Source: Prochlorococcus sp. AG-402-A21
GTDB taxonomy: Bacteria > Cyanobacteriota > Cyanobacteriia > PCC-6307 > Cyanobiaceae
Assembly (NCBI GenBank): GCA_003279655.1
Contig: QCHI01000002.1
Location: 124,001-188,000, forward strand
DNA: 64,000 nt
Direction of reading: 5' to 3'
Shown here: piece after piece, positions 28,830 through 38,214 of the stretch
How positions within the stretch are numbered: the stretch's first letter is position 1
Layout: each line of letters starts with the position of its first letter
The notes under the pieces: generated by a model
The model's database searches: none
The model's input: the letters and a program-made list of their open reading frames with translations, nothing else
What the model was told of the DNA's origin: nothing
Made by a program: the position numbers and the translations under genes

Positions 28830-31169
28830 TTAATTAATTCCTGTCCTTGCGATATCTAATACATCAACCATTGAACGTATTTGATTGATAGTAATTTCTA
28901 ATTGATTAACGCTTTCCAGTTCAACTCTAAGGTCTATGCATGCAGGTTTACCATGAGATGTCTTAACTCTTGCATCGATTACATTAATACCTCTATCAGA
29001 AAGTCTCATTAATATGTCTTTAAGTACTCCTACTCTATCAATAACTTCAATTCTTAATTGAATAGGAAATTTCTCTTCTTTGATATGTGTATTGCTATTC
29101 CATTTGACTGATAGTCTTCTATTGTTAGGTACTGATTGTATATTGACACAATTAGTTCGATGTATTGTGATCCCATGATTACCAAGTGCAATTGTTCCAA
29201 GTATTGATTCTCCTGGTAAAGGGCTGCAACACCCCCCTAGTCGATAGTCAAGTCCTTCTAAGCCAACTATTGGCGAATACTTTGTTTGAGATATTTTTGA
29301 TTTGTTTGAAGCTAGATTTAATTGTGACCCAATTTGGTTGGCTAGCTCGATATCGCTTAATTTAGTATCAGGTAGCCTGTTTTGTATTGTTATCTCTTCT
29401 TTAAATCTATTAATTACTTGATGTAGGGTTAATGCACCAAATCCAAGAGCAGCTAATAAATCTTCAGTAGACTTTAGATTACATCTCTCAGCAACTTTTG
29501 TTATTGTTTCACCTTTCAGTAGATTATCAATTCCTTTACGGCCAAATTCTTGTTCTAGTAGTTCCTTCCCTCTTAATATTGTTTCTTGACGATGACTTTT
29601 TTTATACCATTGTCTAATGCGATTTCTAGCTGTGGGTGTGGCTACATAGTTTAACCAATCTAAGCTTGGATGAGAGCTCTTATGAGTGAGTATCTCAACG
29701 AAATCTCCATTTTCAAGAGGTGTTGATAGAACGCAAAGACGATCATTAATTCTTGCCCCATTGCAATGATTCCCTACTTCAGAGTGAATACGATAAGCAA
29801 AATCGATTGCTGTAGAACCATTCCTTAATCCCAAAACATCTCCTTTTGGAGTAAAAACAAATACTTCATCATCAAATAAATCCTCTTTAATTGATGCAAG
29901 GTAGTCATTATGATCATTAACCCCATCTTCTTGTTGCCATTCAACTAATTGGCGTAACCAATTAAATTTTTCTGAATCAGGATTCGCAGGAGATCCTCCT
30001 TCTTTATATTTCCAGTGAGCTGCAATTCCAAATTCTGAAACCCTATGCATTTCTGGAGTCCTGATTTGTACCTCAATAGGCCTGTGCCTGCCAATTACAG
30101 CTGTATGCAGCGATTGGTAGCCATTTGGCTTTGGGAGTCCTATATAGTCTTTGAACCGACCAGGTATTGGTCTAAAAGTGTCATGGACAACAGCAAGAGC
30201 TCGATAACATGTCTCGACATCTGAGACAAGAATTCTTAGAGCTGCAACATCAAAAATTTCATGAAATTCTTTTTGTTGTCTTTGCATTTTGCTCCATATT
30301 CCATATAAATGCTTTGGCCTTCCACTCACCTCACATTGACTAAGCCCTGCTGAGTTCAAGCGATCTTTTAGTAATTGAACTGTTATATTTAATCTCTCTT
30401 CTCTTTCACTACGTTTACTGGCTATTTGTTGTTGAATTTCTCTGAAGGGATCTGGCTCTAAAAGTTTAAATGCTAGGTCCTCTAGTTCCCATTTGAAGCG
30501 TCCTATTCCTAAACGGTTTGCAAGAGGAGCATAAATCTCTTTCGTTTCTTTGGCTATGCGAGTTTGCTTATCTTTGTCTAAGTAACTAATCGTTCTCATG
30601 TTATGAAGCCTATCTGCAAGCTTCACAAGTACAACTCTAATATCGCTAGCCATAGCTAGAAACATTTTACGTAGGTTTTCTGCTTGAGCTTCTGTCCGAT
30701 TATTAAAATGGATTCCGCCTAATTTAGTCACACCTTCGACTAGATATCTAACTTCACTGCCAAAATACCCCTCCAGTTGTTCTGGTGTTATGTCTGTATC
30801 TTCGACGACGTCATGTAAAAAACCTGCTGCAATTACACTAGCGCTTGCACCTATCTCTCTTAGTAAGTCAGCTACTGCAACTGGATGGGTTATATAAGGT
30901 TCACCACTTTTTCTGTATTGCCCTTTATGCAATTGAAATGCAAGATCAAAAGCGGCAACTAAAAGTGCCTCAGAATCTCTTGGACAACTTGCTCCTATCC
31001 CAGGCGGAATATTTTTAATGCAATTTTTTAACCATTCTGGCAAAATAATTTCATAATCATCGATATGTTTGATTTGATAAGTTCTAAGTTTCGGCGGCTG
31101 GCCATCAAAAAATTCATCACAGACGATATTAGTCTGGTTTGAATTGTGTGCAGAAGTGACTTTAGGCAT
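28830..31169 (-). CDS. spoT: Bifunctional (p)ppGpp synthetase/hydrolase
   Basis: RelA/SpoT homologue controlling the stringent response. From the ATG at 31169 it has 779 residues; a GTG six bases upstream is possible. It shows an N-terminal HD hydrolase domain with FLHDVVEDTDIT (HD-x2-ED intact), a synthetase domain with DYIGLPKPNGYQSLHTAV, a TGS domain (VFVFTPKGDVLGL), a helical region and a C-terminal ACT domain (IDRVGVLKDILMRL). Both catalytic centres look complete, so it should make and degrade ppGpp. It diverges from the ABC gene. Confidence 0.94.
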   Translation of the reverse strand: MPKVTSAHNSNQTNIVCDEFFDGQPPKLRTYQIKHIDDYEIILPEWLKNCIKNIPPGIGASCPRDSEALLVAAFDLAFQLHKGQYRKSGEPYITHPVAVADLLREIGASASVIAAGFLHDVVEDTDITPEQLEGYFGSEVRYLVEGVTKLGGIHFNNRTEAQAENLRKMFLAMASDIRVVLVKLADRLHNMRTISYLDKDKQTRIAKETKEIYAPLANRLGIGRFKWELEDLAFKLLEPDPFREIQQQIASKRSEREERLNITVQLLKDRLNSAGLSQCEVSGRPKHLYGIWSKMQRQQKEFHEIFDVAALRILVSDVETCYRALAVVHDTFRPIPGRFKDYIGLPKPNGYQSLHTAVIGRHRPIEVQIRTPEMHRVSEFGIAAHWKYKEGGSPANPDSEKFNWLRQLVEWQQEDGVNDHNDYLASIKEDLFDDEVFVFTPKGDVLGLRNGSTAIDFAYRIHSEVGNHCNGARINDRLCVLSTPLENGDFVEILTHKSSHPSLDWLNYVATPTARNRIRQWYKKSHRQETILRGKELLEQEFGRKGIDNLLKGETITKVAERCNLKSTEDLLAALGFGALTLHQVINRFKEEITIQNRLPDTKLSDIELANQIGSQLNLASNKSKISQTKYSPIVGLEGLDYRLGGCCSPLPGESILGTIALGNHGITIHRTNCVNIQSVPNNRRLSVKWNSNTHIKEEKFPIQLRIEVIDRVGVLKDILMRLSDRGINVIDARVKTSHGKPACIDLRVELESVNQLEITINQIRSMVDVLDIARTGIN

Positions 31170-31224
31170 CAGCACCGGAGCTTAATTTATTTTATTCAAA
31201 CTCAACATTTCTTGCTACCTTTTT

Positions 31225-32829
31225 ATGAATAATTCATCAAAAGAAGTTTTAAAGATAAAGAAACTAAATGCTATTTATCCAAATACTACTACTTACGTGT
31301 TAAGCGGATTAAATCTGAATATGAATCGTGGCGATAGGCTTGCATTAGTTGGTAGTTCAGGATGTGGTAAGAGTACTGTCGCTAAGGCTGTAATGCAGCT
31401 TCTTCCTGATGGATGTGTTTGTGATGGTGAGATTGTTTTAAATGGAAAAAATGTATTGGATCTCGATAAGGTCACTTTGCAAACTATTCGAGGGAAAGAG
31501 GTTGGATTGATATTTCAGGATCCAATGTCACGTTTAAATCCTTTGATGACTATTGGCGAACATTTGGTTGATACTTTTAAAGCTCATGATAATTCTGAAC
31601 CAATTTCTAAGTTAGTAGAAAAAGCTAAAACCTTATTAGAAAAAGTTGGAATAGATCCTTTAAGATTTAATTCTTTTCCTCATGAGTTTAGTGGAGGGAT
31701 GCGACAACGTGTAGCAATTGCTTTGGCAATTTGTTTAAGACCCCCTTTGATAATTGCTGATGAACCTACAACTAGTTTGGATACAATAGTTGCTGATCAA
31801 ATTATGAGTGAATTGAGTTTACTTTGTGATGAGACAGGAACTGCTTTGCTATTAATTAGTCATGATTTATCTATGGCATATAAATGGTGTAATAAAATAG
31901 CAATACTTGATTGTGGGCACATAGTTGAGTCTGGAAATATTGAAGAAATAGTTGGTAATCCAAAAACTTGTATTGCTCAAAGATTAGTTGATTCAGCTAA
32001 AATTTTAGAGGGTTCTGAGAGAGCAATAATGAATAAAAGTACTGCATTATTGAGAGTAAATAGATTACGTTGCTGGCATAATTCAGGCTTTTGGCCTTTC
32101 AATTCTTTTTGGTTGAAAGCTGTTAATGAAGTTACCTTTGCTCTGTATGAAGGTGAAACTCTTGGTATCGTAGGTCCATCAGGATGTGGTAAAAGCACTC
32201 TATGTAGAGCGTTGACTGGTTTATTGCCTACAAGAGGTGGGAGTGTTGTTTTTCTGGGAAAGAATATTTCAATTATCAATAGGAAATCTTTAAAACAATT
32301 ACGTAAATATATTCAAATTATTTTTCAAGATCCTTCTGCATCTTTGAACCCTAAGATGTCAGTAATGGATGCAATTATTGATCCAATTCTTATCCATAAA
32401 TTGTTAAGTCGATCTAAAGCTAGAGAAAAAGCTCGTAATCTTTTAGAACTAGTTGGTTTAACACCCACAGGAATGTATGAACAACGCTTACCCTCTCAAC
32501 TTTCAGGCGGACAACAGCAAAGAGTTGTTATTGCAAGAGCACTGGCACTTAGTCCCAAAATACTTATCTGTGATGAAAGTGTCAGTATGTTAGATGCAGA
32601 AATTCAAGCAGAAGTTTTGGAGTTACTACGCTCTTTGCAAGAACAATTAAAACTGTCTATGTTGTTCATAACTCATGATTTGTCTATTGCGGCAGGCTTT
32701 TGTCACAGAGTATTAGTGTTTGATAAAGGGAAAATTATCGAAGAGAATTCTGGTAAGAATTTGTTAAATCATCCTCAAAAATACCTAACAAAAAAAATGG
32801 TTAATGCTTGTCCTAGACTTCCGAAATAG
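31225..32829 (+). CDS. ABC transporter protein with two fused ATPase domains (dipeptide/oligopeptide-like)
   Basis: 534 residues with two complete nucleotide-binding domains: Walker A GSSGCGKST with signature FSGGMRQRV in the first, and GPSGCGKST with LSGGQQQRV in the second. Walker B aspartates are LIIADEP and LICDESV (the second lacks the usual DEP/DEA ending). The domains resemble DppD and DppF joined head to tail. No permease or binding protein is adjacent, so the substrate is unknown and the partner subunits must lie elsewhere. Its last 17 bp overlap convergent rluD. Confidence 0.88.
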   Translation: MNNSSKEVLKIKKLNAIYPNTTTYVLSGLNLNMNRGDRLALVGSSGCGKSTVAKAVMQLLPDGCVCDGEIVLNGKNVLDLDKVTLQTIRGKEVGLIFQDPMSRLNPLMTIGEHLVDTFKAHDNSEPISKLVEKAKTLLEKVGIDPLRFNSFPHEFSGGMRQRVAIALAICLRPPLIIADEPTTSLDTIVADQIMSELSLLCDETGTALLLISHDLSMAYKWCNKIAILDCGHIVESGNIEEIVGNPKTCIAQRLVDSAKILEGSERAIMNKSTALLRVNRLRCWHNSGFWPFNSFWLKAVNEVTFALYEGETLGIVGPSGCGKSTLCRALTGLLPTRGGSVVFLGKNISIINRKSLKQLRKYIQIIFQDPSASLNPKMSVMDAIIDPILIHKLLSRSKAREKARNLLELVGLTPTGMYEQRLPSQLSGGQQQRVVIARALALSPKILICDESVSMLDAEIQAEVLELLRSLQEQLKLSMLFITHDLSIAAGFCHRVLVFDKGKIIEENSGKNLLNHPQKYLTKKMVNACPRLPK

Positions 32830-33793
32830 TATTATTTTTAGGTTGTAATACTTTTAAAAGTCGTTCAAAATCTTTAGGTAATGGAGCTGTGAAGTTCATT
32901 TTTTCTAGTGTTATTGGGTGTGTTAAACCCAATTCAACTGCATGTAAAGCTTGGCCAACAAGCTTAATAGGTAATTTTTTACACCTACTGTAAGTTTGGT
33001 CTCCAATAATCGGATGACCTATGTGTGCACTATGAACACGAATTTGATGCGTTCTGCCTGTATCAAGTTTGAATTTAAGAAGAGAAAAATTTCCTAGATT
33101 TTCAATTAATTTCCAATGTGTGCAAGCATATCTACCAGATTCCTCGTCAACCACAGCATATTTTTTTCTATCTTTTGGATGTCGACCAATACATCCGACA
33201 ATCATACCTTCATTCTCTTTAATAGCTCCATGGACAACAGCAATATAATTTCTTGAGGCTACTCTTTTTTGTATTTGAATTTGTAGTTTAACTAAGGCTT
33301 CTTGAGTCTTCGCTACGACAATGCATCCAGTTGTGTCTTTGTCTAAACGATGAACTATTCCAGGCCTTAATTTACCTCCAATGCCTGGTAAGTCTGGGCA
33401 ATGATTGATTAATCCATTGACTAAAGTTCCTGATTTATTACCTGGTGCAGGATGAACTGCTATCCCTGCTGTTTTATTGATGACAATTAAATGATTATCT
33501 TCATATAAAATATCTAAATCAATTTCTTCTGGTTTTAAGTAAGGAAGAGGCTCAGGTGGTGGAACCCAAAGTTGAATTATGTCACCTGGCCTAACAGGAG
33601 TTTTTGCTTTTCCGGTTTTACCGTTCACTTTTGCAAAACCCGCTTCAATAAATTTTTGAATATGAGCTCTACTTTGTTCGGCTCGTTGACTTACTAGCCA
33701 TCTATCAAGTCTCATAGGCAAAGGTTTTTTATATTCGCCTTCAAATAATTCACCTGGGCCTTCCCCAAATTCATATTTGCTTTCTTTATTCAT
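32813..33793 (-). CDS. rluD: Ribosomal large-subunit pseudouridine synthase (RluD family)
   Basis: A 326-residue RluA/RluD-family enzyme. The N-terminal S4 RNA-binding domain covers about residues 25-85 (MRLDRWLVSQ, and GFAKVNGK). The catalytic aspartate is in IVHRLDKDTTGCIVVAK, and the C-terminal family block LDTGRTHQIRVH is present. RluD-type enzymes modify helix 69 of 23S rRNA; the exact target among RluA-family members cannot be proven from sequence. Its start overlaps the rbgA stop by 4 bp, so the two are coupled. Confidence 0.88.
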   Translation of the reverse strand: MNKESKYEFGEGPGELFEGEYKKPLPMRLDRWLVSQRAEQSRAHIQKFIEAGFAKVNGKTGKAKTPVRPGDIIQLWVPPPEPLPYLKPEEIDLDILYEDNHLIVINKTAGIAVHPAPGNKSGTLVNGLINHCPDLPGIGGKLRPGIVHRLDKDTTGCIVVAKTQEALVKLQIQIQKRVASRNYIAVVHGAIKENEGMIVGCIGRHPKDRKKYAVVDEESGRYACTHWKLIENLGNFSLLKFKLDTGRTHQIRVHSAHIGHPIIGDQTYSRCKKLPIKLVGQALHAVELGLTHPITLEKMNFTAPLPKDFERLLKVLQPKNNTISEV

Positions 33794-34656
33794 TGGGGGA
33801 GTTCAAGAGAAATATTCCCCAACAAATTTTTGCGAAAATCATCAAGTAATCTTTGAGACATTCTTCGAGTATCTCCTGAAGTGTGACGTTCTGCTGCTGA
33901 AAGTAGCCATAAAGATTTGTCTTTAATGGTTTCATTGGCAGATATTCCATATCTATTTTGAAGACACATTGACTTGATTCCCGCTTCTTGGCTGTTTTCT
34001 AATCTCTCAAGAAGTTTCATAAAGTTAATGGCTACTTGTTCAGTATCGTATGCGGCTTGACCTATATCATCACAAATAGCTAGTTTTAACGCGGCATTTT
34101 GATCTTCAAATCTAGGTGGTAGAACTCCAGGCGCATCCAATAGATCCAGATCTTGCCCCAATCTTACCCATCTCAAACTTCTTGTGACCCCAGGTTTCCT
34201 TGAGCTAGATACAACCTTCTTTTTAACTAGCCTGTTAATTAGGGCAGATTTTCCAACATTTGGGAAACCAAGAGTTAGAACTCTAATTGCACGATTTTTC
34301 ATCCCTCGGTCAAAACGTCTTTGATTTAACTCTTGCCCAGCACGAATAGCGGCTTGTTTTATTTGGAGAACTCCTGTTCCGGTTTTTGCATCACACCACC
34401 ATGGCACTTTCCCTTCTGATCTTAATTTTTTATCCCAAGCTCTATGGGCATGGACATTGATCATATCTTTTCTGTTAATAACTAATATTTGCTTCTTTCC
34501 TTTTAACCATTTTTGAAGATATGGATGAGAAGTGGCGAGGGGGATCCTTGCGTCTAGAACTTCGAAAACTAGATCAACTTTTTTTAGATGCTCCTTTAAT
34601 TGTTTTTCTGCTTTAGCAATATGCCCTGGATACCATTGTATAAGCTGCTTGTTCAC
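33790..34656 (-). CDS. rbgA: Ribosome biogenesis GTPase (RbgA/YlqF family)
   Basis: Circularly permuted GTPase of 288 residues: the G4 motif (NRKDM, near residue 81) precedes G1 (GFPNVGKSALIN, near 130) and G3 (LDAPGVLPP). RbgA acts in late 50S assembly. The N-terminal IQWYPGHIAKAEKQL is diagnostic of the YlqF group. The start is GTG at 34656. It is coupled to a pseudouridine synthase, so both products act on the large ribosomal subunit. Confidence 0.93.
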   Translation of the reverse strand: MNKQLIQWYPGHIAKAEKQLKEHLKKVDLVFEVLDARIPLATSHPYLQKWLKGKKQILVINRKDMINVHAHRAWDKKLRSEGKVPWWCDAKTGTGVLQIKQAAIRAGQELNQRRFDRGMKNRAIRVLTLGFPNVGKSALINRLVKKKVVSSSRKPGVTRSLRWVRLGQDLDLLDAPGVLPPRFEDQNAALKLAICDDIGQAAYDTEQVAINFMKLLERLENSQEAGIKSMCLQNRYGISANETIKDKSLWLLSAAERHTSGDTRRMSQRLLDDFRKNLLGNISLELPQ

Positions 34657-35135
34657 GGAATTTTAAAAGGAATTTGGTTGAAATTGATTAATTTAAAAAT
34701 TGCAAAAGTTGATTTTTGATTTATTTGCGTGTGTAGTTTTTAAAATTCTAAGTTCAACTTATCATTTGAAAACATTAAATAAGTTGATAATAATAATTGA
34801 TTTATTCAGAATGTCCTAATGGGAGTTAAATTTTATTGATCAATCTTGATTCATAGAATTACAATATTTAATAACTTTCCAGTGCAAAATATGCCTCATA
34901 TTGCAGTAGAAAAAGAAACTTTGATTTTTAGCCCTGCATTAAAAGTTTGTTTTTTTAGTAATAGCAAGTATTTGAGGGTGTAATTAATTATTCTAATCAC
35001 AGGCTCTTAACATCTGAAAAGCGGTTTTTAGTTTCTCAAAGGTTTAGGTAGATTTTTTCTGTGTCTTAGTAATTAGCCAATTGGTGCCTTTCAAGAGCTA
35101 TGGTCACTCAGTTTCCTTTATGAATCCTATAAATT
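34657..35135. other. 479-bp non-coding gap between divergent rbgA and pgk
   Basis: The longest gene-free stretch in the window, separating the divergent genes rbgA and pgk, so it must hold both promoters. I find no tRNA fold or strong terminator. The only notable frame is a 30-codon one at 34891-34983 (+) starting MPHIAVEKE, which has no clear ribosome binding site and no recognisable family. A small RNA or long pgk leader is possible given the length compared with the usual gaps here. Confidence 0.5.
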
Positions 35136-36341
35136 ATGTCTAAGCGTTCCCTGTCAAGTCTCGGCGCTGAAGACTTATGTGGCAAACGTGTTTTAGTTAG
35201 AGTTGATTTTAATGTCCCATTAGGAGATGAGGGGCAGATAACTGATGACACAAGAATTCGTGCTGCTTTACCAACTATTAATGACCTTCTTGAGAAGAGT
35301 GCAAGAGTTATTCTTTCTGCTCATTTTGGAAGGCCAAAGGGAGAAGTGAATGAAACAATGCGTTTGACTGCTGTTGCACAAAGACTCAGTGAATTGCTTG
35401 GTAAAACAGTTTTAAAAACTGAAAGTTGTGTAGGAGCTGAAGCCAAGTCAAAAGTAGATGCGATGTCCAATGGCGATGTTGTCCTCTTGGAAAATGTTAG
35501 ATTTATTGCTGGTGAAGAAAAAAACGATGCAGAATTTGCAAAGGAATTAGCTTCTTTGGCTGAAGTCTATGTTAATGATGCTTTCGGAGCTGCCCACCGC
35601 GCTCATGCTTCAACTGAGGGAGTTACAAAGTTCTTAAGTCCTTGTGTAGCTGGTTATTTGATGGAAAAAGAACTTAAGTACCTTCAAGGAGCTATAGATC
35701 AACCTAAAAGACCTTTGGCAGCAATAGTTGGCGGTTCAAAAGTCAGTAGTAAGATCGGTGTTTTGGAGTCTTTGATTGATAAATGCGACAAGATAATTGT
35801 TGGTGGAGGGATGATATTTACTTTTTACAAAGCCAGAGGATTATCTGTTGGTAATAGTCTTGTCGAGGAAGATAAGCTCGAATTAGCAAGTGCTTTGGAG
35901 AAGAAAGCGAAAGATAAAGGAGTTGAGTTTCTTTTGCCAAGTGATGTTGTATTGGCTGATGATTTTGCTCCTAATGCAAATAGTAAATCTTCAAAAGTAG
36001 ATTCTATTAGCGAAGGTTGGATGGGATTGGATATTGGTTCAGAATCAGTTGAACTTTTTCAGGATGCTCTAAAAGATTGCAAAACTGTTATTTGGAATGG
36101 ACCTATGGGTGTCTTTGAATTTGAGAAATTTGCAAATGGAACAAATGCAATAGCAAATACTTTGGCTGATTTAAGTGCTCAAGGATGCTGCACTATTATT
36201 GGAGGTGGAGATTCGGTGGCAGCAGTTGAGAAAGCAGGCTTAGCGAAAAATATGTCTCATATTTCTACTGGGGGTGGAGCTAGCCTTGAACTTTTGGAAG
36301 GGAAAGTTCTTCCTGGGGTTTCTGCTCTAGATGATGCTTGA
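35136..36341 (+). CDS. pgk: Phosphoglycerate kinase
   Basis: Interconverts 3-phosphoglycerate and 1,3-bisphosphoglycerate, in the Calvin cycle and glycolysis. The 401 residues include the signature [12 protein letters not shown], the substrate-binding [22 protein letters not shown], the hinge region and the C-terminal nucleotide-binding [11 protein letters not shown] and [14 protein letters not shown] strong intrinsic terminator follows the stop, and a long promoter region precedes it. Confidence 0.98.
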   Translation: MSKRSLSSLGAEDLCGKRVLVRVDFNVPLGDEGQITDDTRIRAALPTINDLLEKSARVILSAHFGRPKGEVNETMRLTAVAQRLSELLGKTVLKTESCVGAEAKSKVDAMSNGDVVLLENVRFIAGEEKNDAEFAKELASLAEVYVNDAFGAAHRAHASTEGVTKFLSPCVAGYLMEKELKYLQGAIDQPKRPLAAIVGGSKVSSKIGVLESLIDKCDKIIVGGGMIFTFYKARGLSVGNSLVEEDKLELASALEKKAKDKGVEFLLPSDVVLADDFAPNANSKSSKVDSISEGWMGLDIGSESVELFQDALKDCKTVIWNGPMGVFEFEKFANGTNAIANTLADLSAQGCCTIIGGGDSVAAVEKAGLAKNMSHISTGGGASLELLEGKVLPGVSALDDA

Positions 36342-36368
36342 TAATTTCAATCTGATTTTATGAGTGCT

Positions 36369-36406
36369 AAAAGTAGGTTTTTATAAACCTACTTTTATTT
36401 TTTTTG
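36369..36406 (+). terminator. Intrinsic terminator of pgk
   Basis: A perfect 12-bp stem (AAAAGTAGGTTT 36369-36380 with AAACCTACTTTT 36385-36396) and TTAT loop, followed by ATTTTTTTTTG, ends the pgk transcript. The right part of the hairpin is also the last codons and stop of the convergent minus-strand gene starting at 37100. Confidence 0.85.
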
Positions 36407-37100
36407 TAATTAAATAAATTCCTTCAGGATGAGTAATGATTGCTGAAATAGTTTGATAACCAGGTTGTAGGGGAGCCTGAATATATTTATATAAACCACC
36501 TGATTTATTAGGCTTAAGCCCAAATATATCATTTGATATATTCTTATTATCTTCGTTCTTAAGTACGATTATTCCACTAGCAGTTATTGAATTGTCTAAT
36601 GGGTTTTCGATGATTAAATTCATTTCATATTTTTCACCAGTAAGAACTTTTTCTGGAGATACGATTTTTATAATAAGAGGTGACTCTTGGCTATTTAGAA
36701 TTGACTCTTCATTAATAACTTTATATCCTTTAATTTTATTTTTGTAAGTATCTATCTCAACAGTCTGTTTGGTATATAGATTGTAAATTTGATCATTAAT
36801 TTCTCTTGAAGATATGATTTTTATATCTAGTAATGATTTGTTCTCATCATTTATTAATGTTTTAATTGACCATTTTGCATCTTTATATTTTCCCCTGAAA
36901 GATTTATAGCTTTTATTAAATTGAATGAATGACTTTTGTAGAAATAGATTTTTCAGCAAATTATCCTTTCTCTGGTTCAGGTGTACCTCTAATTGATTAA
37001 TTAATAATTTATGATTGATATTTTTACTTAAAGCAGAATTAATCATAACTGGATATAGCAATAAAAAAACTATGGATTTCGCTATCAGAGAATGTCGCAC
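36381..37100 (-). CDS. Hypothetical exported protein
   Basis: 239 residues with a likely signal peptide (Arg/Lys start, hydrophobic core IVFLLLYPVMINSAL and a possible cleavage after ALS near residue 25). The mature part is Lys/Asn/Ile-rich. Its C-terminal ~100 residues look like a beta-sandwich of immunoglobulin-like character, with phrases such as YEMNLIIENPLDNSITASGIIVLKN. I do not recognise a family. It converges with pgk and diverges from murG across 55 bp. Periplasmic or thylakoid-lumen location is inferred. Confidence 0.72.
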   Translation of the reverse strand: MRHSLIAKSIVFLLLYPVMINSALSKNINHKLLINQLEVHLNQRKDNLLKNLFLQKSFIQFNKSYKSFRGKYKDAKWSIKTLINDENKSLLDIKIISSREINDQIYNLYTKQTVEIDTYKNKIKGYKVINEESILNSQESPLIIKIVSPEKVLTGEKYEMNLIIENPLDNSITASGIIVLKNEDNKNISNDIFGLKPNKSGGLYKYIQAPLQPGYQTISAIITHPEGIYLITKKIKVGL

Positions 37101-37155
37101 GCCTACCTTTTTTACCTAATATAACTTAGCCTCAAAAGATAAGGTTATTTAATTT

Positions 37156-38214
37156 ATGCCTAGGCTTTTAATTGCTGCAAGCGGAACGGGTGGGCATATT
37201 TATCCTGCATTGTCTTTTGCTGATTCACTTTCAAATTCTTGGGAAATTGAGTGGTTAGGTGTGCCAAATAGGCTGGAAATTCAAATGGTTCCCAAAAAAT
37301 ATAATTTAATAAAGCTAAAAGTCGGAGCGTTACAAGGAAATATTTTTAGAAAAATGTTTGATTTATGTAAATTACTCTTTGCTTCTATCCGGGTCTCTTT
37401 TCTATTACGTCAAAAAAAAATTAACGTAGTATTTACTACTGGTGGTTATATATCTGCTCCTAGTATTTTAGGCGCAAAGCTGACTGGCATCCCTATTCTA
37501 TTGCATGAATCTAATGCTATACCAGGAAAAGTAACTAGGTTTTTGGGTAGATTTTGTGACTATGTTGCGTTAGGAATCCCATCAGCATCTGAGTATTTGC
37601 CAGGTTGTAGAACAAGTTTTACTGGAACACCTGTAAGGTCAGAATTTTTTTTAGATCAGTCTCTTCCCCCTTGGGTGCCACGAGGGAAGGGGGTATTGAT
37701 TGTAGTTATGGGAGGTAGTCAAGGATCAGTAAAAATGAATGAGATGGTAAGGAATATCTTGCCTTGGTTGCTTGATAAGGGTTGTAGAGTTATTCATCTG
37801 ACAGGTAAAAACGATTTTTTCTATAAAAAATTAGATAAAGTTTATACACACGCTAATTTGGTTGTAAGACAATTTAGTAATGAAATATCCGCCTTGCTGC
37901 GAAATGCAGATCTTGCAATAAGTAGAGCAGGGTCTGGTTCAATTGGTGAATTAATGGTAACTAAGACCCCATCAATATTAATACCTTTTCCAGCTTCTGC
38001 TGATCACCATCAAGAACTAAATGCTGCTTATATGGCTAGATATGGAGGAGCTATAATAGTTAATCAACATGATCCAGAAAAAGATATTTTGAAAAAAACT
38101 ATATCTAATTTATTAGAATCTAATTCTCTCAGTACAATGAAATCAAATATGAATAATTATGATTGCATAGATTCTGAAAAAAAGATATTTCAGATTATAA
38201 ATTCGATTATTTAA
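37156..38214 (+). CDS. murG: UDP-N-acetylglucosamine-undecaprenyl-pyrophosphoryl-MurNAc-pentapeptide transferase
   Basis: Makes lipid II by adding GlcNAc to lipid I at the inner face of the cytoplasmic membrane. The 352-residue GT28 enzyme has GTGGHIYPAL near residue 10, TTGGYISAP, the acceptor-side LHESNAIPGK, the donor-site MGGSQGS, and SRAGSGSIGELMVTKTPSILIPFP. It is separate from the dcw cluster. Its last 8 bp overlap the convergent aminotransferase gene. Confidence 0.96.
   Translation: MPRLLIAASGTGGHIYPALSFADSLSNSWEIEWLGVPNRLEIQMVPKKYNLIKLKVGALQGNIFRKMFDLCKLLFASIRVSFLLRQKKINVVFTTGGYISAPSILGAKLTGIPILLHESNAIPGKVTRFLGRFCDYVALGIPSASEYLPGCRTSFTGTPVRSEFFLDQSLPPWVPRGKGVLIVVMGGSQGSVKMNEMVRNILPWLLDKGCRVIHLTGKNDFFYKKLDKVYTHANLVVRQFSNEISALLRNADLAISRAGSGSIGELMVTKTPSILIPFPASADHHQELNAAYMARYGGAIIVNQHDPEKDILKKTISNLLESNSLSTMKSNMNNYDCIDSEKKIFQIINSII

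Noticed and set aside
34891..34983. 30-codon plus-strand frame in the pgk upstream gap
   Set aside because: No clear ribosome binding site and no recognisable sequence; a frame of this length is expected by chance.
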